From JAHFJU01 sp964354865 (GTDB lineage: Bacteria > Patescibacteriota > Gracilibacteria > UBA1369 > UM-FILTER-53-11): 30,889 nucleotides of DNA. The notes under the pieces are model-generated. The model ran no database searches. It saw only the letters and a program-made list of their open reading frames with translations, and was not told where the DNA came from. Of the stretch, positions 14,690-23,106 are shown piece by piece. Positions within the stretch are counted from its first letter, which is position 1. Each line of letters opens with the position of its first letter. The translations under genes were made by a program, and so were the position numbers. The DNA lies in assembly GCA_964354865.1 (NCBI GenBank), contig CAYHBN010000007.1, positions 1-30,889 on the forward strand. Reading direction: 5' to 3'.

Positions 14690-15988
14690 TTACGAACTCA
14701 TCTGCGCCGTGTCATCGACGTGGTGTTGCGTTTTGTTAATTTCGGTAATATTCCAGGCGACTGCCGCGACTTGTTTTGCGTAGTCTCCGCGATTTTGCCA
14801 ATCACTTCGGCCCTTTTTAATCTCTTGTTGGAATATGAAAAGTGCCTCGGTTGCGTATTTAATTTCTTCGGGGTCTCCGCGTTTTTGAGCCTCTTTCAAA
14901 TAACACTGCGCAAGGTATCCATTTGGTCCCGAGTTGTGGCACAAATAAATTGCCTCAACATCATTTGAGTCAAACAGCGCTGCGCTTGATACGGGAATTG
15001 TATATTTTTTCTCTTTCAACTTTCTCATTTTTTTATGATTTTGTTTTGCCCACTCGCGTTCTTTTACGACATCTTCATACTGACAATGTGAAAACGTAAC
15101 CGTGCCTTTTTTTGCAATTTTACTTACATAATCAATATTATTTCGTATATACCAGGCGGTCAGCAGTACGCCGATTCGTGGATGATATAATCCCTCGGGC
15201 GGGATCGTTTCTCCCTTGTTTTTTAGATGTTCGAAGAACTCATTCCCGGTTCTTGAAATGGCTTGTGCGAAGCCTTTTGCATTAACTCTTTCACCAACTT
15301 TTTTGCCCGTTCGTCGATCTATCACATCTTCTTTATGCCCTGCCTTCGTATTCATGCTCGATTCTTTTAAGATGATCGCAAGAATGGTTGATCGCGGAAC
15401 ATGGTATTCGCGTTCAGCTTCTTCTAGGTACGGTGTCAAATTTTGTTTTTCAGTTTCTCTAAGTGCGAATTGTGCCTCTCCACGTTTTTTCCATGCGGTT
15501 TCTCGATTGAGTCCCAGTTGTTCAGGATTCCATTCATCTCGCTCAATCTTGCTCATTTCTGGTTTATCGGGATTCGATACTTTTTCTTCTTTTGCAGGAG
15601 GAAGGGGCGGAACAGTAATACCATCGTCTTGGTCATCGCCATCGTGCATGAATCCGGTAAGCTCATCTTTATTTGCGCCTGCCTTAATGAAATAATTTTT
15701 AACTTCTTCCATGCCTTCTTTGTCTCCACTTAAGAATGCGATAACTCCCTTTACTGCTGCGGCAAATTTATCGAAGTCGGTATATTCGTCCGGCTTTAAT
15801 CCTGTTAACACTTCGATTTTTCGCTGTGCCGGTTTTTGAATGCTCTCTTTAAGCTGAGCTTCTTGTTCATGAGCTTTTTCTGCAGCTGACTTTGGGAGCT
15901 TGGATGCTTCAACCGCGGCCTTTGGGGTTACTGGCGAGGCTTTCGGTAGCACTGGTTTTTCTTCTTGTTTTGATGCTGCGCTTCCCAT
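14690..15988 (-). CDS. Lytic transglycosylase (SLT-like) without signal peptide
   Basis: 432 residues. Lytic transglycosylases cut the MurNAc-GlcNAc bond to leave 1,6-anhydro ends. Seen: a Lys/Pro/Ala-rich N-terminus (1-55), a helical part at 60-115 (FAAAVKGVIAFLSGDKEG), an acidic linker with PPLPP, and an SLT-like domain at about 185-365. In it E209 (ILKESS) is the expected catalytic Glu, KGFAQAI at 238-244 matches the G-x-x-Q-x motif, and LCHNSGPNGYL at 349-359 matches the YNxGxG motif. C-terminal helices follow. There is no signal peptide or membrane helix, odd for an enzyme whose substrate is outside the membrane. It lies 8 bases after the first operon gene, so export may depend on the other operon products. 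Confidence 0.78.
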   Translation of the reverse strand: MGSAASKQEEKPVLPKASPVTPKAAVEASKLPKSAAEKAHEQEAQLKESIQKPAQRKIEVLTGLKPDEYTDFDKFAAAVKGVIAFLSGDKEGMEEVKNYFIKAGANKDELTGFMHDGDDQDDGITVPPLPPAKEEKVSNPDKPEMSKIERDEWNPEQLGLNRETAWKKRGEAQFALRETEKQNLTPYLEEAEREYHVPRSTILAIILKESSMNTKAGHKEDVIDRRTGKKVGERVNAKGFAQAISRTGNEFFEHLKNKGETIPPEGLYHPRIGVLLTAWYIRNNIDYVSKIAKKGTVTFSHCQYEDVVKEREWAKQNHKKMRKLKEKKYTIPVSSAALFDSNDVEAIYLCHNSGPNGYLAQCYLKEAQKRGDPEEIKYATEALFIFQQEIKKGRSDWQNRGDYAKQVAAVAWNITEINKTQHHVDDTAQMSS

Positions 15989-15996
15989 GAAAAAAA

Positions 15997-16425
15997 TTAG
16001 ATTATGTACACGTCGCCCGAAATTTCTTCGAGGCGTTCTTTGGTTAATCTCACACTGTGAACCATGTTTTCAATTTGATACGTCGCAGTCGGATTCGTTT
16101 TCCATAAGCCATAAATAGTGCGTAGGGTCGACAGAAGGTTTACCGAATCGTAGTCGGCTTTTCCTTGCTGCAGCTGAGTGAGCGCGTTATACACGGGCTG
16201 GTTGAGCAGGCTCGATGGGCGAAGCAGGTCGATTTCTTTTGTATCTATTTTCGCGACCACCATATTCAAAAAGGCTTCATCTTCAGCAGAGAGGCCCAAT
16301 AATTTAGGGAGTGGTTGGCTGAGTTTTTTTTGCTCGTCGATACTCAAATCGCGCGAGTTTGCGGCGAGTGCGCTTTGGTAGGTGCCGTTTCGTACTGGCG
16401 TGGCGGTTTGTTGATTTGAATCCAT
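15997..16425 (-). CDS. First protein of the transglycosylase operon, unknown
   Basis: 142 residues, not recognised. Seen: a polar N-terminus of about 25 residues, then helices throughout, including LSAEDEAFLNMVVAKIDTKE (about 49-68) and a C-terminal MVHSVRLTKERLEEISG. No signal peptide, membrane helix or cysteine. The stretch DEQKKLSQPLPKL resembles the start of the LPxMxEDQ domain found elsewhere in the window, but the match does not carry on, so I do not assign it. It leads the operon from a perfect extended -10 promoter and is followed by the transglycosylase gene after 8 bases. A small helical partner or chaperone of the operon is one possibility. Confidence 0.68.
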   Translation of the reverse strand: MDSNQQTATPVRNGTYQSALAANSRDLSIDEQKKLSQPLPKLLGLSAEDEAFLNMVVAKIDTKEIDLLRPSSLLNQPVYNALTQLQQGKADYDSVNLLSTLRTIYGLWKTNPTATYQIENMVHSVRLTKERLEEISGDVYII

Positions 16426-16453
16426 ACTTTTTTTATTTGTTTTGAATCTGTTA

Positions 16454-16462
16454 ATTATAGCA
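16454..16462 (-). promoter_or_regulatory. Extended -10 promoter of the four-gene operon
   Basis: Minus strand TGCTATAAT, perfect -10 with TG extension. Transcription would start near 16447, with a leader of about 20 bases. No -35 match is evident. The 16426-16686 gap also holds a GCGGTTTTTA/GCGGTTTTTC direct repeat (about 16524-16541) with no clear role. Confidence 0.7.
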
Positions 16463-16651
16463 TAAATTGGGCGTCGGTGATAGCGGCAGTCTTCCGGTAT
16501 TATAAGTTTATGTTGATATTAGGCGGTTTTTAGCGGTTTTTCTTGGTTTAATGCTATAGCGTTTGCATTTCTGCGTAAAACATTGCCGCGTAGTCTTTTT
16601 ATGAGTATGCACTTTTTAAAATATTCGACCATAATTCGCAAGTCGTAATGA

Positions 16652-16680
16652 TCGACAAAATGGCTTGTGTATGCTAAATT
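16652..16680 (+). promoter_or_regulatory. Promoter of the HNH gene
   Basis: TCGACA (5/6 to TTGACA), 17-base spacer, TAAATT with an upstream TGC extension. The -10 ends 6 bases before the ATG, so the message would be leaderless. Confidence 0.6.
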
Positions 16681-16686
16681 TGACGC

Positions 16687-17670
16687 ATGAGACTAATTAA
16701 TAAAACATTGAAAAATATAGCCAGGGACCCGCGCGAATTGACAGATGTTGATTTGCTCGGTTATGCCCAGTTTTTCGGGAATTTGACCTTAAAAGTGCGC
16801 AATATGTTTATCGGGTTGCTCCCTGAAGTAAATCGCCGCGGTTTGTATAGTAAAAAAGGCTTCGAATCTATTTTTCATTTCGCAAAAATTACTGGTGGGG
16901 TAAGTGTGGAACAGGTAAAAATAGTTTTGCGTCTTGATAAACAGTTCGATCGCTGTCCTTCGTTGCAGCGCTTATTATTGATTGGCAGAGTGAGTATTAA
17001 TAAATTAATTAGGGTTGCCTCAATTGTGACTCCAGAAACAGATGAATATTGGGCGAACCAAGTACAAATACTTTCGAAAAGCGCACTTGAGACCTCAGTG
17101 CGTGATTTTAGGATTGCAGAAATTGATGATGTAACTCTTTCGCGCGATTTAGAAGATCCTACCGAGTTTTTCAAAATCGAACAAAAAACTACACCGCTTG
17201 TGCAAGCCCAAAACCCCTTGATTTTTTTGCCCGGGCAAAAGGTTGAGCATCAAAAGTTGGGTGAATCGTTCACAGCACTTTCACTTGCGCCCGACGTTCA
17301 GGCTGAACTTCTCTCTATGCAAAAAAAAGACATCGACATCAACGCTGAACTTCGCGATTTTTTGGTCATGCGCAAAGCGCAACTTGAACAAGATAAAGAA
17401 CGCCTTGGCGCTGAGCAGGATGCAAAAGCGTTAAAGGGCGAAACAAGTGAGCATATTCCTGTCGAAATAAAAAAGCTTCTCAAAAAAGAATATGGAACGC
17501 GTTGCTCGCAGCCTGGTTGCACAAAACCCGCCGAGCAAATTCATCATGCAAATCGCTTTTCAATGGCACGGTCACATAATCCTAAATTCCTTGCGCCACT
17601 GTGTAAAGAGCATCACGCCATCGCCCACGCGATTGATGTGAAGGCTACGGAAATGCGGCAAAATCGGTGA
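16687..17670 (+). CDS. HNH endonuclease-like protein
   Basis: 327 residues. Seen: a helical N-terminal region (1-160) with pattern EVNRRGLYSKKGFESIFHFA, as in the DUF222-like part that often precedes HNH domains; a linker; a coiled-coil part at 205-250; and a C-terminal HNH domain at about 265-315. That domain holds C273 and C278 (first metal knuckle), H286-H287 (QIHHANRF, catalytic His), N298 and a second knuckle C306/H309-H310 (LCKEHH). The cut site or substrate is not deducible. Such free-standing genes are often mobile or defence-linked, but I see no inverted repeats, intron or partner gene here. The gene sits between the unknown operon and ligA; ligA follows after 30 bases but has its own promoter. 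Confidence 0.8.
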   Translation: MRLINKTLKNIARDPRELTDVDLLGYAQFFGNLTLKVRNMFIGLLPEVNRRGLYSKKGFESIFHFAKITGGVSVEQVKIVLRLDKQFDRCPSLQRLLLIGRVSINKLIRVASIVTPETDEYWANQVQILSKSALETSVRDFRIAEIDDVTLSRDLEDPTEFFKIEQKTTPLVQAQNPLIFLPGQKVEHQKLGESFTALSLAPDVQAELLSMQKKDIDINAELRDFLVMRKAQLEQDKERLGAEQDAKALKGETSEHIPVEIKKLLKKEYGTRCSQPGCTKPAEQIHHANRFSMARSHNPKFLAPLCKEHHAIAHAIDVKATEMRQNR

Positions 17671-17684
17671 TCATTTCGCACATT

Positions 17685-17693
17685 TGCTATACT
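17685..17693 (+). promoter_or_regulatory. Extended -10 promoter of ligA
   Basis: TGCTATACT, 7 bases before the ATG at 17701. Predicted transcript starts at the initiation codon. Confidence 0.6.
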
Positions 17694-17700
17694 CTCGTCG

Positions 17701-19839
17701 ATGGAAAAAAGTCAGATCAAAACGAAGATTGAAAAGCTCAAAGAAGAGATCAAAAAACTCAACTATCACTACTTTGTGCTCAACGACACGCTGGTAGAAG
17801 AGTCGGTGCGCGACAGCTTAAAGCGTGAATTAAAAGAGTTAGAGGCGGCGAATCCTGAGCTCATTACTCTCGATTCTCCCACTCAGCGAGTAGGCAGTGC
17901 GCTCTCTGGCAAATTTGCATCGATTACACACCTTACCTCAAAAAAAAGTCTTGAAGATGTTTTTTCTGAAGATGAAATTCGTGACTGGGAAAAACGAATT
18001 ACAAAACTCGTACCAGGCGAAAAAATCGAGTATGTATGTGAGGCGAAAATTGATGGACTTAACGTTACGCTTCATTACGAGGGTGGCGAATTTGTTAGAG
18101 CAATCACGCGCGGAAACGGTGTTGAAGGTGAAGATGTTACGCACACCGTAAAAACTATCGAAGTCGTTCCGTTAACACTGACTGCGCCGATAGACATAGA
18201 AGTTTCGGGCGAAGTCTTTTTTTCGAAAAAAAGTTTTGAAGCGGTGAACCTTGAGCAAGAAAAAAATGACGAGCCGTTGTTTGCGAATCCTCGAAATGCG
18301 GCAGCGGGAACCGTTCGTCAGCTTGACCCGCAAGTTGCGGCTTCGAGAAAACTTTCGTTTTATTTGTATGAGGTGGGGAAAAATAATCTGCCTTTGTTGG
18401 GCATAGTTGGTGAAAAATCCAATGGAATAAAAATTCCCGAAAAACAACACGAGGTTTTGGAACTACTCGAATGTTTGGGGCTCCCCGTGAGTCCATACGT
18501 AAAAAAGTGCGGCACCATCGACGAAGTTATCAAGCAGTGTCACGAGTTGCACGAACTACGGGAAAAAATTCCGTTTGAAATTGATGGGGTGGTTATAAAA
18601 GTTGAATCACGCCATCAGCAGCAACGCATGGGATTTACCGCTAAAACTCCGCGTTGGGCGGTTGCGTATAAATTTCCCGCGGCGCAAGTTACCACTGAAG
18701 TTTTAGATATTATTATTCAAGTTGGGCGCACCGGCGCATTGACTCCTGTTGCAGTATTGAAGCCTGTTTTTGTCGCCGGCTCTACCGTTTCGCGCGCGAC
18801 TCTACACAACGAAGATGAGATTGCAAAAAAAGATGTCCGCATTGGCGACACCGTAATTATTCACAAAGCAGGCGATGTTATTCCCGAAGTGTTGCGCGTA
18901 TTGACCGAATTGCGTACAGGTACAGAAAAAAAGTTTGTATTTCCTAAAAAATGCCCTGTCTGCGAAAGTGATGTTGAAAGGATAGAGGGCGAGTCGGCAT
19001 GGCGCTGTACGAATCGTGAGTGTTTTGCTCAGGAGCGCGAACATGTAATTCACTTTGTTGGAAAAACGGCGTTCGATATCGATGGGCTTGGTGAAAAAGT
19101 AGTGGTGCAGCTTATTGAAGCAGGATTAATTGGCGACGAAGCTGATCTATTTACCCTCACTGAATCGGATTTATTGACGTTGCCTTTATTTAAAGAAAAA
19201 CGAGCGAACAAGGTAATTGCCGCACTTGAAAAAGCAAAAACGGTAGCACTGAGTCGTTTCATTACTGCACTTGGAATCCGTCATGTGGGAGAGGGGACGG
19301 CGCAAGATCTATCGCGGCTGGTTGTCGACACTGTTTCGCATATAAATCCTACTGAATTTTATAAAACAATGCACGGAATTTCGGTAGAACAATTACTCGA
19401 TGTAGAAGGGTTAGGTGACATTGTTGCTCGCTCAGTGAGTGACTATTTTAATGCGCAAAAAACGGAGCATCTCTGCGAAAAACTTACGCACGCTGGAGTT
19501 AAAATCAGTGTGCAGTCACTTGTAAATACAACGCAGCTTACCGGCAAAAAAATGGTGGTGACGGGAAGTTTGAAAACATTAGGCCGTGAACAAGTGAAGG
19601 ATTTTATTAAAAAAGCGGGAGGTATTGTTCAAAGCAGTGTGTCGGCAAATACCGATTATTTAGTGTGTGGCGAAGAGGCCGGGAGCAAATTAGATAAGGC
19701 TAAAGAGTTGGGTGTCGCGGTAATTGATGAAGATACCTTGTATGAACTTGCAGGCATTTCGAAGAAGCCGGCTGTCGCGCCGAATGTTCTTAAAGAGGAG
19801 AAAGAGGTTGCGCAAGATACTTTGTTTACCACTCATTAA
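17701..19839 (+). CDS. ligA: NAD-dependent DNA ligase LigA
   Basis: Seals nicks during replication and repair using NAD+. Domains in order: Ia (1-65, NYHYFVLND), adenylation domain with the nucleophile K116 in EAKIDGLNVTLHY and TRGNGVEGEDVT, OB domain (about 320-400, with VGRTGALTPVAVL), a four-cysteine zinc finger (CPVC, then CTNREC, about 419-441), helix-hairpin-helix repeats (about 465-590) and a C-terminal BRCT domain (about 620-690, LTGKKMVVTGSL). 712 residues is close to the norm. A 20-residue acidic tail follows BRCT. The 3' end overlaps dnaX by 14 bases on the opposite strand. Confidence 0.97.
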   Translation: MEKSQIKTKIEKLKEEIKKLNYHYFVLNDTLVEESVRDSLKRELKELEAANPELITLDSPTQRVGSALSGKFASITHLTSKKSLEDVFSEDEIRDWEKRITKLVPGEKIEYVCEAKIDGLNVTLHYEGGEFVRAITRGNGVEGEDVTHTVKTIEVVPLTLTAPIDIEVSGEVFFSKKSFEAVNLEQEKNDEPLFANPRNAAAGTVRQLDPQVAASRKLSFYLYEVGKNNLPLLGIVGEKSNGIKIPEKQHEVLELLECLGLPVSPYVKKCGTIDEVIKQCHELHELREKIPFEIDGVVIKVESRHQQQRMGFTAKTPRWAVAYKFPAAQVTTEVLDIIIQVGRTGALTPVAVLKPVFVAGSTVSRATLHNEDEIAKKDVRIGDTVIIHKAGDVIPEVLRVLTELRTGTEKKFVFPKKCPVCESDVERIEGESAWRCTNRECFAQEREHVIHFVGKTAFDIDGLGEKVVVQLIEAGLIGDEADLFTLTESDLLTLPLFKEKRANKVIAALEKAKTVALSRFITALGIRHVGEGTAQDLSRLVVDTVSHINPTEFYKTMHGISVEQLLDVEGLGDIVARSVSDYFNAQKTEHLCEKLTHAGVKISVQSLVNTTQLTGKKMVVTGSLKTLGREQVKDFIKKAGGIVQSSVSANTDYLVCGEEAGSKLDKAKELGVAVIDEDTLYELAGISKKPAVAPNVLKEEKEVAQDTLFTTH

Positions 19840-21466
19840 ACATCTCCAACGCTTTGTCGGCGACGTTTGTTGCCGCTGAAGGTGGGGGAGTTGGCTCCGG
19901 CTCTCGCTGGGGAGTAGGTGCGTTTTGACGGGCGGGTGACATCGGCTGCGGCATGGCCATGCCAACTACGAGTTCGCAGTTAATTCGCACAAGTTTTCCA
20001 AATAAATCTTTTATTGCACGTTCGACGGCAGATTTTACACTCGGTACGTTGATTTTCTCCATATGAAACTTTGCACGGAAAACCATCTTAAGTTCGGTTT
20101 CCGTTTCAACAAGACTGCACTGGCAGAGTGATCGGCGAAGTGACGGTGGTGAAATATGTTCGATAATGCGCAGCCAATGTTCGGTGACCGTGCCTGATAA
20201 TTTCACCATCTCTTGAGAAATTGCGGTAACCGTTGCAGCTTCTTCTTGTGTTGCCTGTAGTGTTGCGTTTGGTTTAAATGAAGGAAAAGGACTTGGAGTT
20301 GCAGGTGCCGCAGCTGTTGGTGTAAATGCGCGTGGTGCAGTTTGAACGGGAGCGCTCGCGCTTTGAGAAAAAGTTTGATTTGATGTTGAAGGGGCGGCAG
20401 ATTGGAATGCATTCTGCGGTACGGGGGCGGGTGGCAGCGCAGCCGTTGGCTGCATTGGTATACAGATTTTTATTGCAGCGATCTCTAAGGGTAATTGCGG
20501 AATAATCGTTGTCTTGAGCATATCTCGGGCTTTTTCAACGTGTTCTATCATGCCAATCCATTGCGCAGTTTTTGCATCTGCGGCATGTACGCTCGCTATC
20601 ATTTGTTCGCGCATATATTCTAAAACTTCACGAGTGAGTGTTGTTAAGTCATAGCCCTCGGAGTGAATTTCGTTGATTGTGGTGATCGCCGCTTTCGCAT
20701 CTTTCGCAACAAAAAAATCGATGAGTTTTTTAACCGTCACATGTCCCGTCACGCCAAGGTGGCCTCGTACATGTTCGAGTGTGAGTTTTTTGTCTAAGAT
20801 AAGTTGCTCAAATAATCCAATCGCATCGCGCATGCCACCTTCTACATGTCTTGCAATCATTTCAATTGCTGCGGGATCAGCTTCAACGCCTTCGCTCTGC
20901 GCAATAAAGGCAAGCCGAGCCATAATTGTTTTGTAATCAATCCTCTTTAAATCAAAGCGCTGGCAGCGTGAAATAATCGTCTCAAGAATTTTATGAGCCT
21001 CGGTTGTACACAAAATAAAATACACATTTGCTGGTGGTTCCTCGAGAGTTTTGAGAAGAGCATTGAACGCCTCTTTCGTGAGCATATGCACCTCATCGAT
21101 AATATAAATCTTATTTTTTGCAAGTGAGGGGGCGTAATCTATCTTCGATTTTAAATCACGAATTTCATCGATACCACGATTACTTGCTGCGTCTATTTCG
21201 AGCACATCAATTAATGATCCATCGCGAATAGACACGCAAATATTGCATTCGTCGCATGCTTCGCCGGCTTCATTTTTATTGGTACAGTTAAGTGCTTTTG
21301 CAATTAAACGTGCGGTAGATGTTTTTCCCGTTCCTCGAGGACCGCAAAACAGATACGCGTGAGTGAGTGTGCCATTTTTGATCTCATTCAAGAGCGTTTC
21401 GCGAACCAAATCTTGTCCCACTAAATGTGAAAAACTCTGCGGCCGATACTTGGTATACAGTGACAT
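19826..21466 (-). CDS. dnaX: DNA polymerase III subunit gamma/tau
   Basis: The clamp-loader ATPase that opens the beta clamp and joins polymerase cores. Seen: Walker A GPRGTGKT at 42-49, zinc ligands C61, C71, C74 and C77, DEVHMLTKEAFNALLKTLEEPP (Walker B and sensor region, about 125-146), sensor 1 at FILCTTE and the arginine-finger segment SRCQRFD near 165. Domain III runs to about 340. A Pro/Ala/Ser/Gln-rich linker (345-410) leads to a compact domain (about 415-500), then a Pro-rich tail. 546 residues is a gamma/tau of ordinary size. I see no slippery A-AAA-AAG site for programmed frameshifting. Start region shares sequence with that of ychF. Confidence 0.96.
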   Translation of the reverse strand: MSLYTKYRPQSFSHLVGQDLVRETLLNEIKNGTLTHAYLFCGPRGTGKTSTARLIAKALNCTNKNEAGEACDECNICVSIRDGSLIDVLEIDAASNRGIDEIRDLKSKIDYAPSLAKNKIYIIDEVHMLTKEAFNALLKTLEEPPANVYFILCTTEAHKILETIISRCQRFDLKRIDYKTIMARLAFIAQSEGVEADPAAIEMIARHVEGGMRDAIGLFEQLILDKKLTLEHVRGHLGVTGHVTVKKLIDFFVAKDAKAAITTINEIHSEGYDLTTLTREVLEYMREQMIASVHAADAKTAQWIGMIEHVEKARDMLKTTIIPQLPLEIAAIKICIPMQPTAALPPAPVPQNAFQSAAPSTSNQTFSQSASAPVQTAPRAFTPTAAAPATPSPFPSFKPNATLQATQEEAATVTAISQEMVKLSGTVTEHWLRIIEHISPPSLRRSLCQCSLVETETELKMVFRAKFHMEKINVPSVKSAVERAIKDLFGKLVRINCELVVGMAMPQPMSPARQNAPTPQREPEPTPPPSAATNVADKALEMFNEW

Positions 21467-21476
21467 ATGTGGGCGC

Positions 21477-21485
21477 AGTTTAGCA
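21477..21485 (-). promoter_or_regulatory. Extended -10 promoter of dnaX
   Basis: Minus strand TGCTAAACT, followed by GCGCCCACAT and the ATG, a 10-base gap. The bases ACTGCGCCCAC are the same as those ahead of ychF. Confidence 0.5.
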
Positions 21486-21561
21486 TCATTTTAAACACAG
21501 CAAAAATAGATCTTGTTCTTAGGTATGGCTACATACGTATTACCGCTGTCCGACTTGTGAT

Positions 21562-22065
21562 TTATTTCTTTTCAGGAAGTTCAGTACGGCCTACGGCTCC
21601 TTGCCCAGTTGCGGTATATGCCTCGGCTTTTGCTCGTTCTTCTTGATCTTGTAATCGTGCAAGATTGAACATGATTTCTACGTCATCTAAGCCGATCGTT
21701 CCTGCCTTTATTCCTTCAGCCAATTTTGCAACCAATGCACCAATTCGAACATCGACGCTGGTCCCTTCTAAGCTCGCATCTGGCATTTCACCATTTAATT
21801 TCCCAACCATTTCTTCTTTAGCTGCTTTTGCCGCCTTGTTTCGATTTTCTAACGCAGGGCCAAAAGATTCAAGCGCTTGTGCGAAGGCTCCTATTCTTTC
21901 TGGATGATCTTGTAACGTGTCGATTACCTTAATGAGCGCTTCTTGAGCACGTTCAGTAACTCCCTCTGTTGATTCAATGCCAGCTCGCATTTTTTCCGCG
22001 GTCTCGGTTCCCGGTTTTGGAACGGGTGCGGTATCGATTGGATTTATGTTGTTTATTTCTGCCAT
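21562..22065 (-). CDS. Small helical protein of unknown function
   Basis: 167 residues, not recognised. Seen: a Pro/Thr-rich N-terminus (1-20), Ala/Glu/Lys-rich helices at about 20-90, a Gly-containing loop, and a second helical half (VRIGALVAKLAEGIKAG, then LDDVEIMFNLARLQDQEER) with a short polar tail. No cysteine, signal peptide or membrane helix. It is 12 bases after the 78-residue LPxMxEDQ protein and shares its promoter, so the two may bind each other. Composition resembles that of the operon proteins at 11-16 kb, but I found no segment that aligns convincingly. Confidence 0.65.
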   Translation of the reverse strand: MAEINNINPIDTAPVPKPGTETAEKMRAGIESTEGVTERAQEALIKVIDTLQDHPERIGAFAQALESFGPALENRNKAAKAAKEEMVGKLNGEMPDASLEGTSVDVRIGALVAKLAEGIKAGTIGLDDVEIMFNLARLQDQEERAKAEAYTATGQGAVGRTELPEKK

Positions 22066-22077
22066 ATAATTTTTGTG

Positions 22078-22314
22078 TTAGGCGACAATTGCATTAAGTG
22101 ATGTAGCAAGGCCATTCCAGGCTGTTTTTTCCATGTCATCAATTCGCTTCCACTCTTCTTGTTCTTGCATGAAAACTTCTCGAAGGCGAATGAGCTGGTC
22201 TTCGTTCATTTGAGGTAATCGGTAAAGCATCTTTTTCTTATCCTCGAAATTTAAAAATCGAGAACCAAGGGTAAGTGCTTCAACATCTGAAATGAGAGAT
22301 AGTTTTGTTTGCAT
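22078..22314 (-). CDS. Minimal LPxMxEDQ helical-domain protein
   Basis: 78 residues and almost nothing but the domain shared with the proteins at 9337 and 24358. Seen: residues 23-60, with FEDKKKMLYRLPQMNEDQ followed by LIRLREVFMQEQEEW. Compared with the 9337 protein, LP, M, EDQ and LRE are identical and evenly spaced. A short amphipathic tail (WNGLATSLNAIVA) ends it. No signal peptide or cysteine. It heads a two-gene unit with the 167-residue protein, from a promoter inside the 3' end of comF. Function unknown; the pattern suggests two helices joined by a Pro turn. Confidence 0.7.
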   Translation of the reverse strand: MQTKLSLISDVEALTLGSRFLNFEDKKKMLYRLPQMNEDQLIRLREVFMQEQEEWKRIDDMEKTAWNGLATSLNAIVA

Positions 22315-22338
22315 GTTTTATTTTTGTTATTTCATATG

Positions 22339-22367
22339 AGTATATCATTTTTCGTCTGATTATTCAA
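22339..22367 (-). promoter_or_regulatory. Promoter of the 78/167-residue gene pair
   Basis: Minus strand TTGAAT (22362-22367), 17-base spacer, TATACT (22339-22344) with a TGA extension. It overlaps the comF stop codon. Leader about 18 bases. Confidence 0.7.
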
Positions 22368-23083
22368 TGATTCCGTGTTTTGTACTCCAGTGGGGCTTGC
22401 GCCAACGTGATCGCTTTTAGACGCGAAAAGGGGAATCTTTTTTGTAGGATTGAGGCAGCTTCGATCAAGGTTGAACCGGTTGTTACTACGTCATCGACAA
22501 GTACGATATTTTTTGCGCCTTTCAGGTTTCGTGCTGCCTCAAAATTGAGTGTGAATGCTTTTTGAAGATTGTTATGCCGTTCCTGTTGCGATTTTCCTAC
22601 CTGCGTCTGTGTTTTGAGAGAGCGATTGAGCAGCCGTACAACAGGGCTTCCGCTACACTTAGAAAGTGCATCGGCGATGGTTCTGCTTTGATTGTATCCA
22701 CGCCACTTGAGGCGAGATGTATGAAGGGGAATGGGCACAAACACAACATTTTCGGTGAATGCAATTTTGACTTCTGCCGGCAGCTCTGAATACAATTTTT
22801 GTACAATCTGTTTTATGGTATCTGAGGCTTGAATCACGCAATCATATTTATATAAATGGATTATTTCGCGAATGAGAACTGTGTGAATTGTTTGAAGACT
22901 TAAAACGGGCAGATCACGCATCTCGACAAAAAAGTTTTGAATCCTCTTTTTTTCGTGCAGGTTTTCGAGGCAATAATTACAGACGTAGAATCCTACTGTG
23001 CCGCATGATACGCATGCAATCGGTAGTACTGTATTTAAGATATCGTTGAGAATGACCTGCGCTTTTGTGAGTACCGAAGCCAT
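22364..23083 (-). CDS. comFC: ComF-family phosphoribosyltransferase-like protein
   Basis: ComFC-type proteins are cytoplasmic and needed for uptake of transforming single-stranded DNA. Seen: a four-cysteine zinc finger (C24, C27, C35, C38), the PIPLHTSRLKWRGYNQS signature at about 117-133, QTQVGKSQQERHNNLQKAF at 158-176, and the PRPP loop VLVDDVVTTGST at 194-205. 239 residues, full length. With the prepilin at the left edge this supports a DNA-uptake system, which CPR bacteria may use to gain nucleotides. Its upstream region forms a structured element (23107-23168). Confidence 0.92.
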   Translation of the reverse strand: MASVLTKAQVILNDILNTVLPIACVSCGTVGFYVCNYCLENLHEKKRIQNFFVEMRDLPVLSLQTIHTVLIREIIHLYKYDCVIQASDTIKQIVQKLYSELPAEVKIAFTENVVFVPIPLHTSRLKWRGYNQSRTIADALSKCSGSPVVRLLNRSLKTQTQVGKSQQERHNNLQKAFTLNFEAARNLKGAKNIVLVDDVVTTGSTLIEAASILQKRFPFSRLKAITLAQAPLEYKTRNH

Positions 23084-23106
23084 AAATTTCTATGTGAGAG
23101 GATTGA

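Noticed and set aside
15997..16425. Fourth copy of the LPxMxEDQ domain in the 142-residue protein
   Set aside because: DEQKKLSQPLPKL resembles the start of the domain, but the following residues do not keep the EDQ/LRE spacing.
19826..21466. Programmed frameshift in dnaX
   Set aside because: No A-AAA-AAG heptamer with a following stem is seen in the coding strand.
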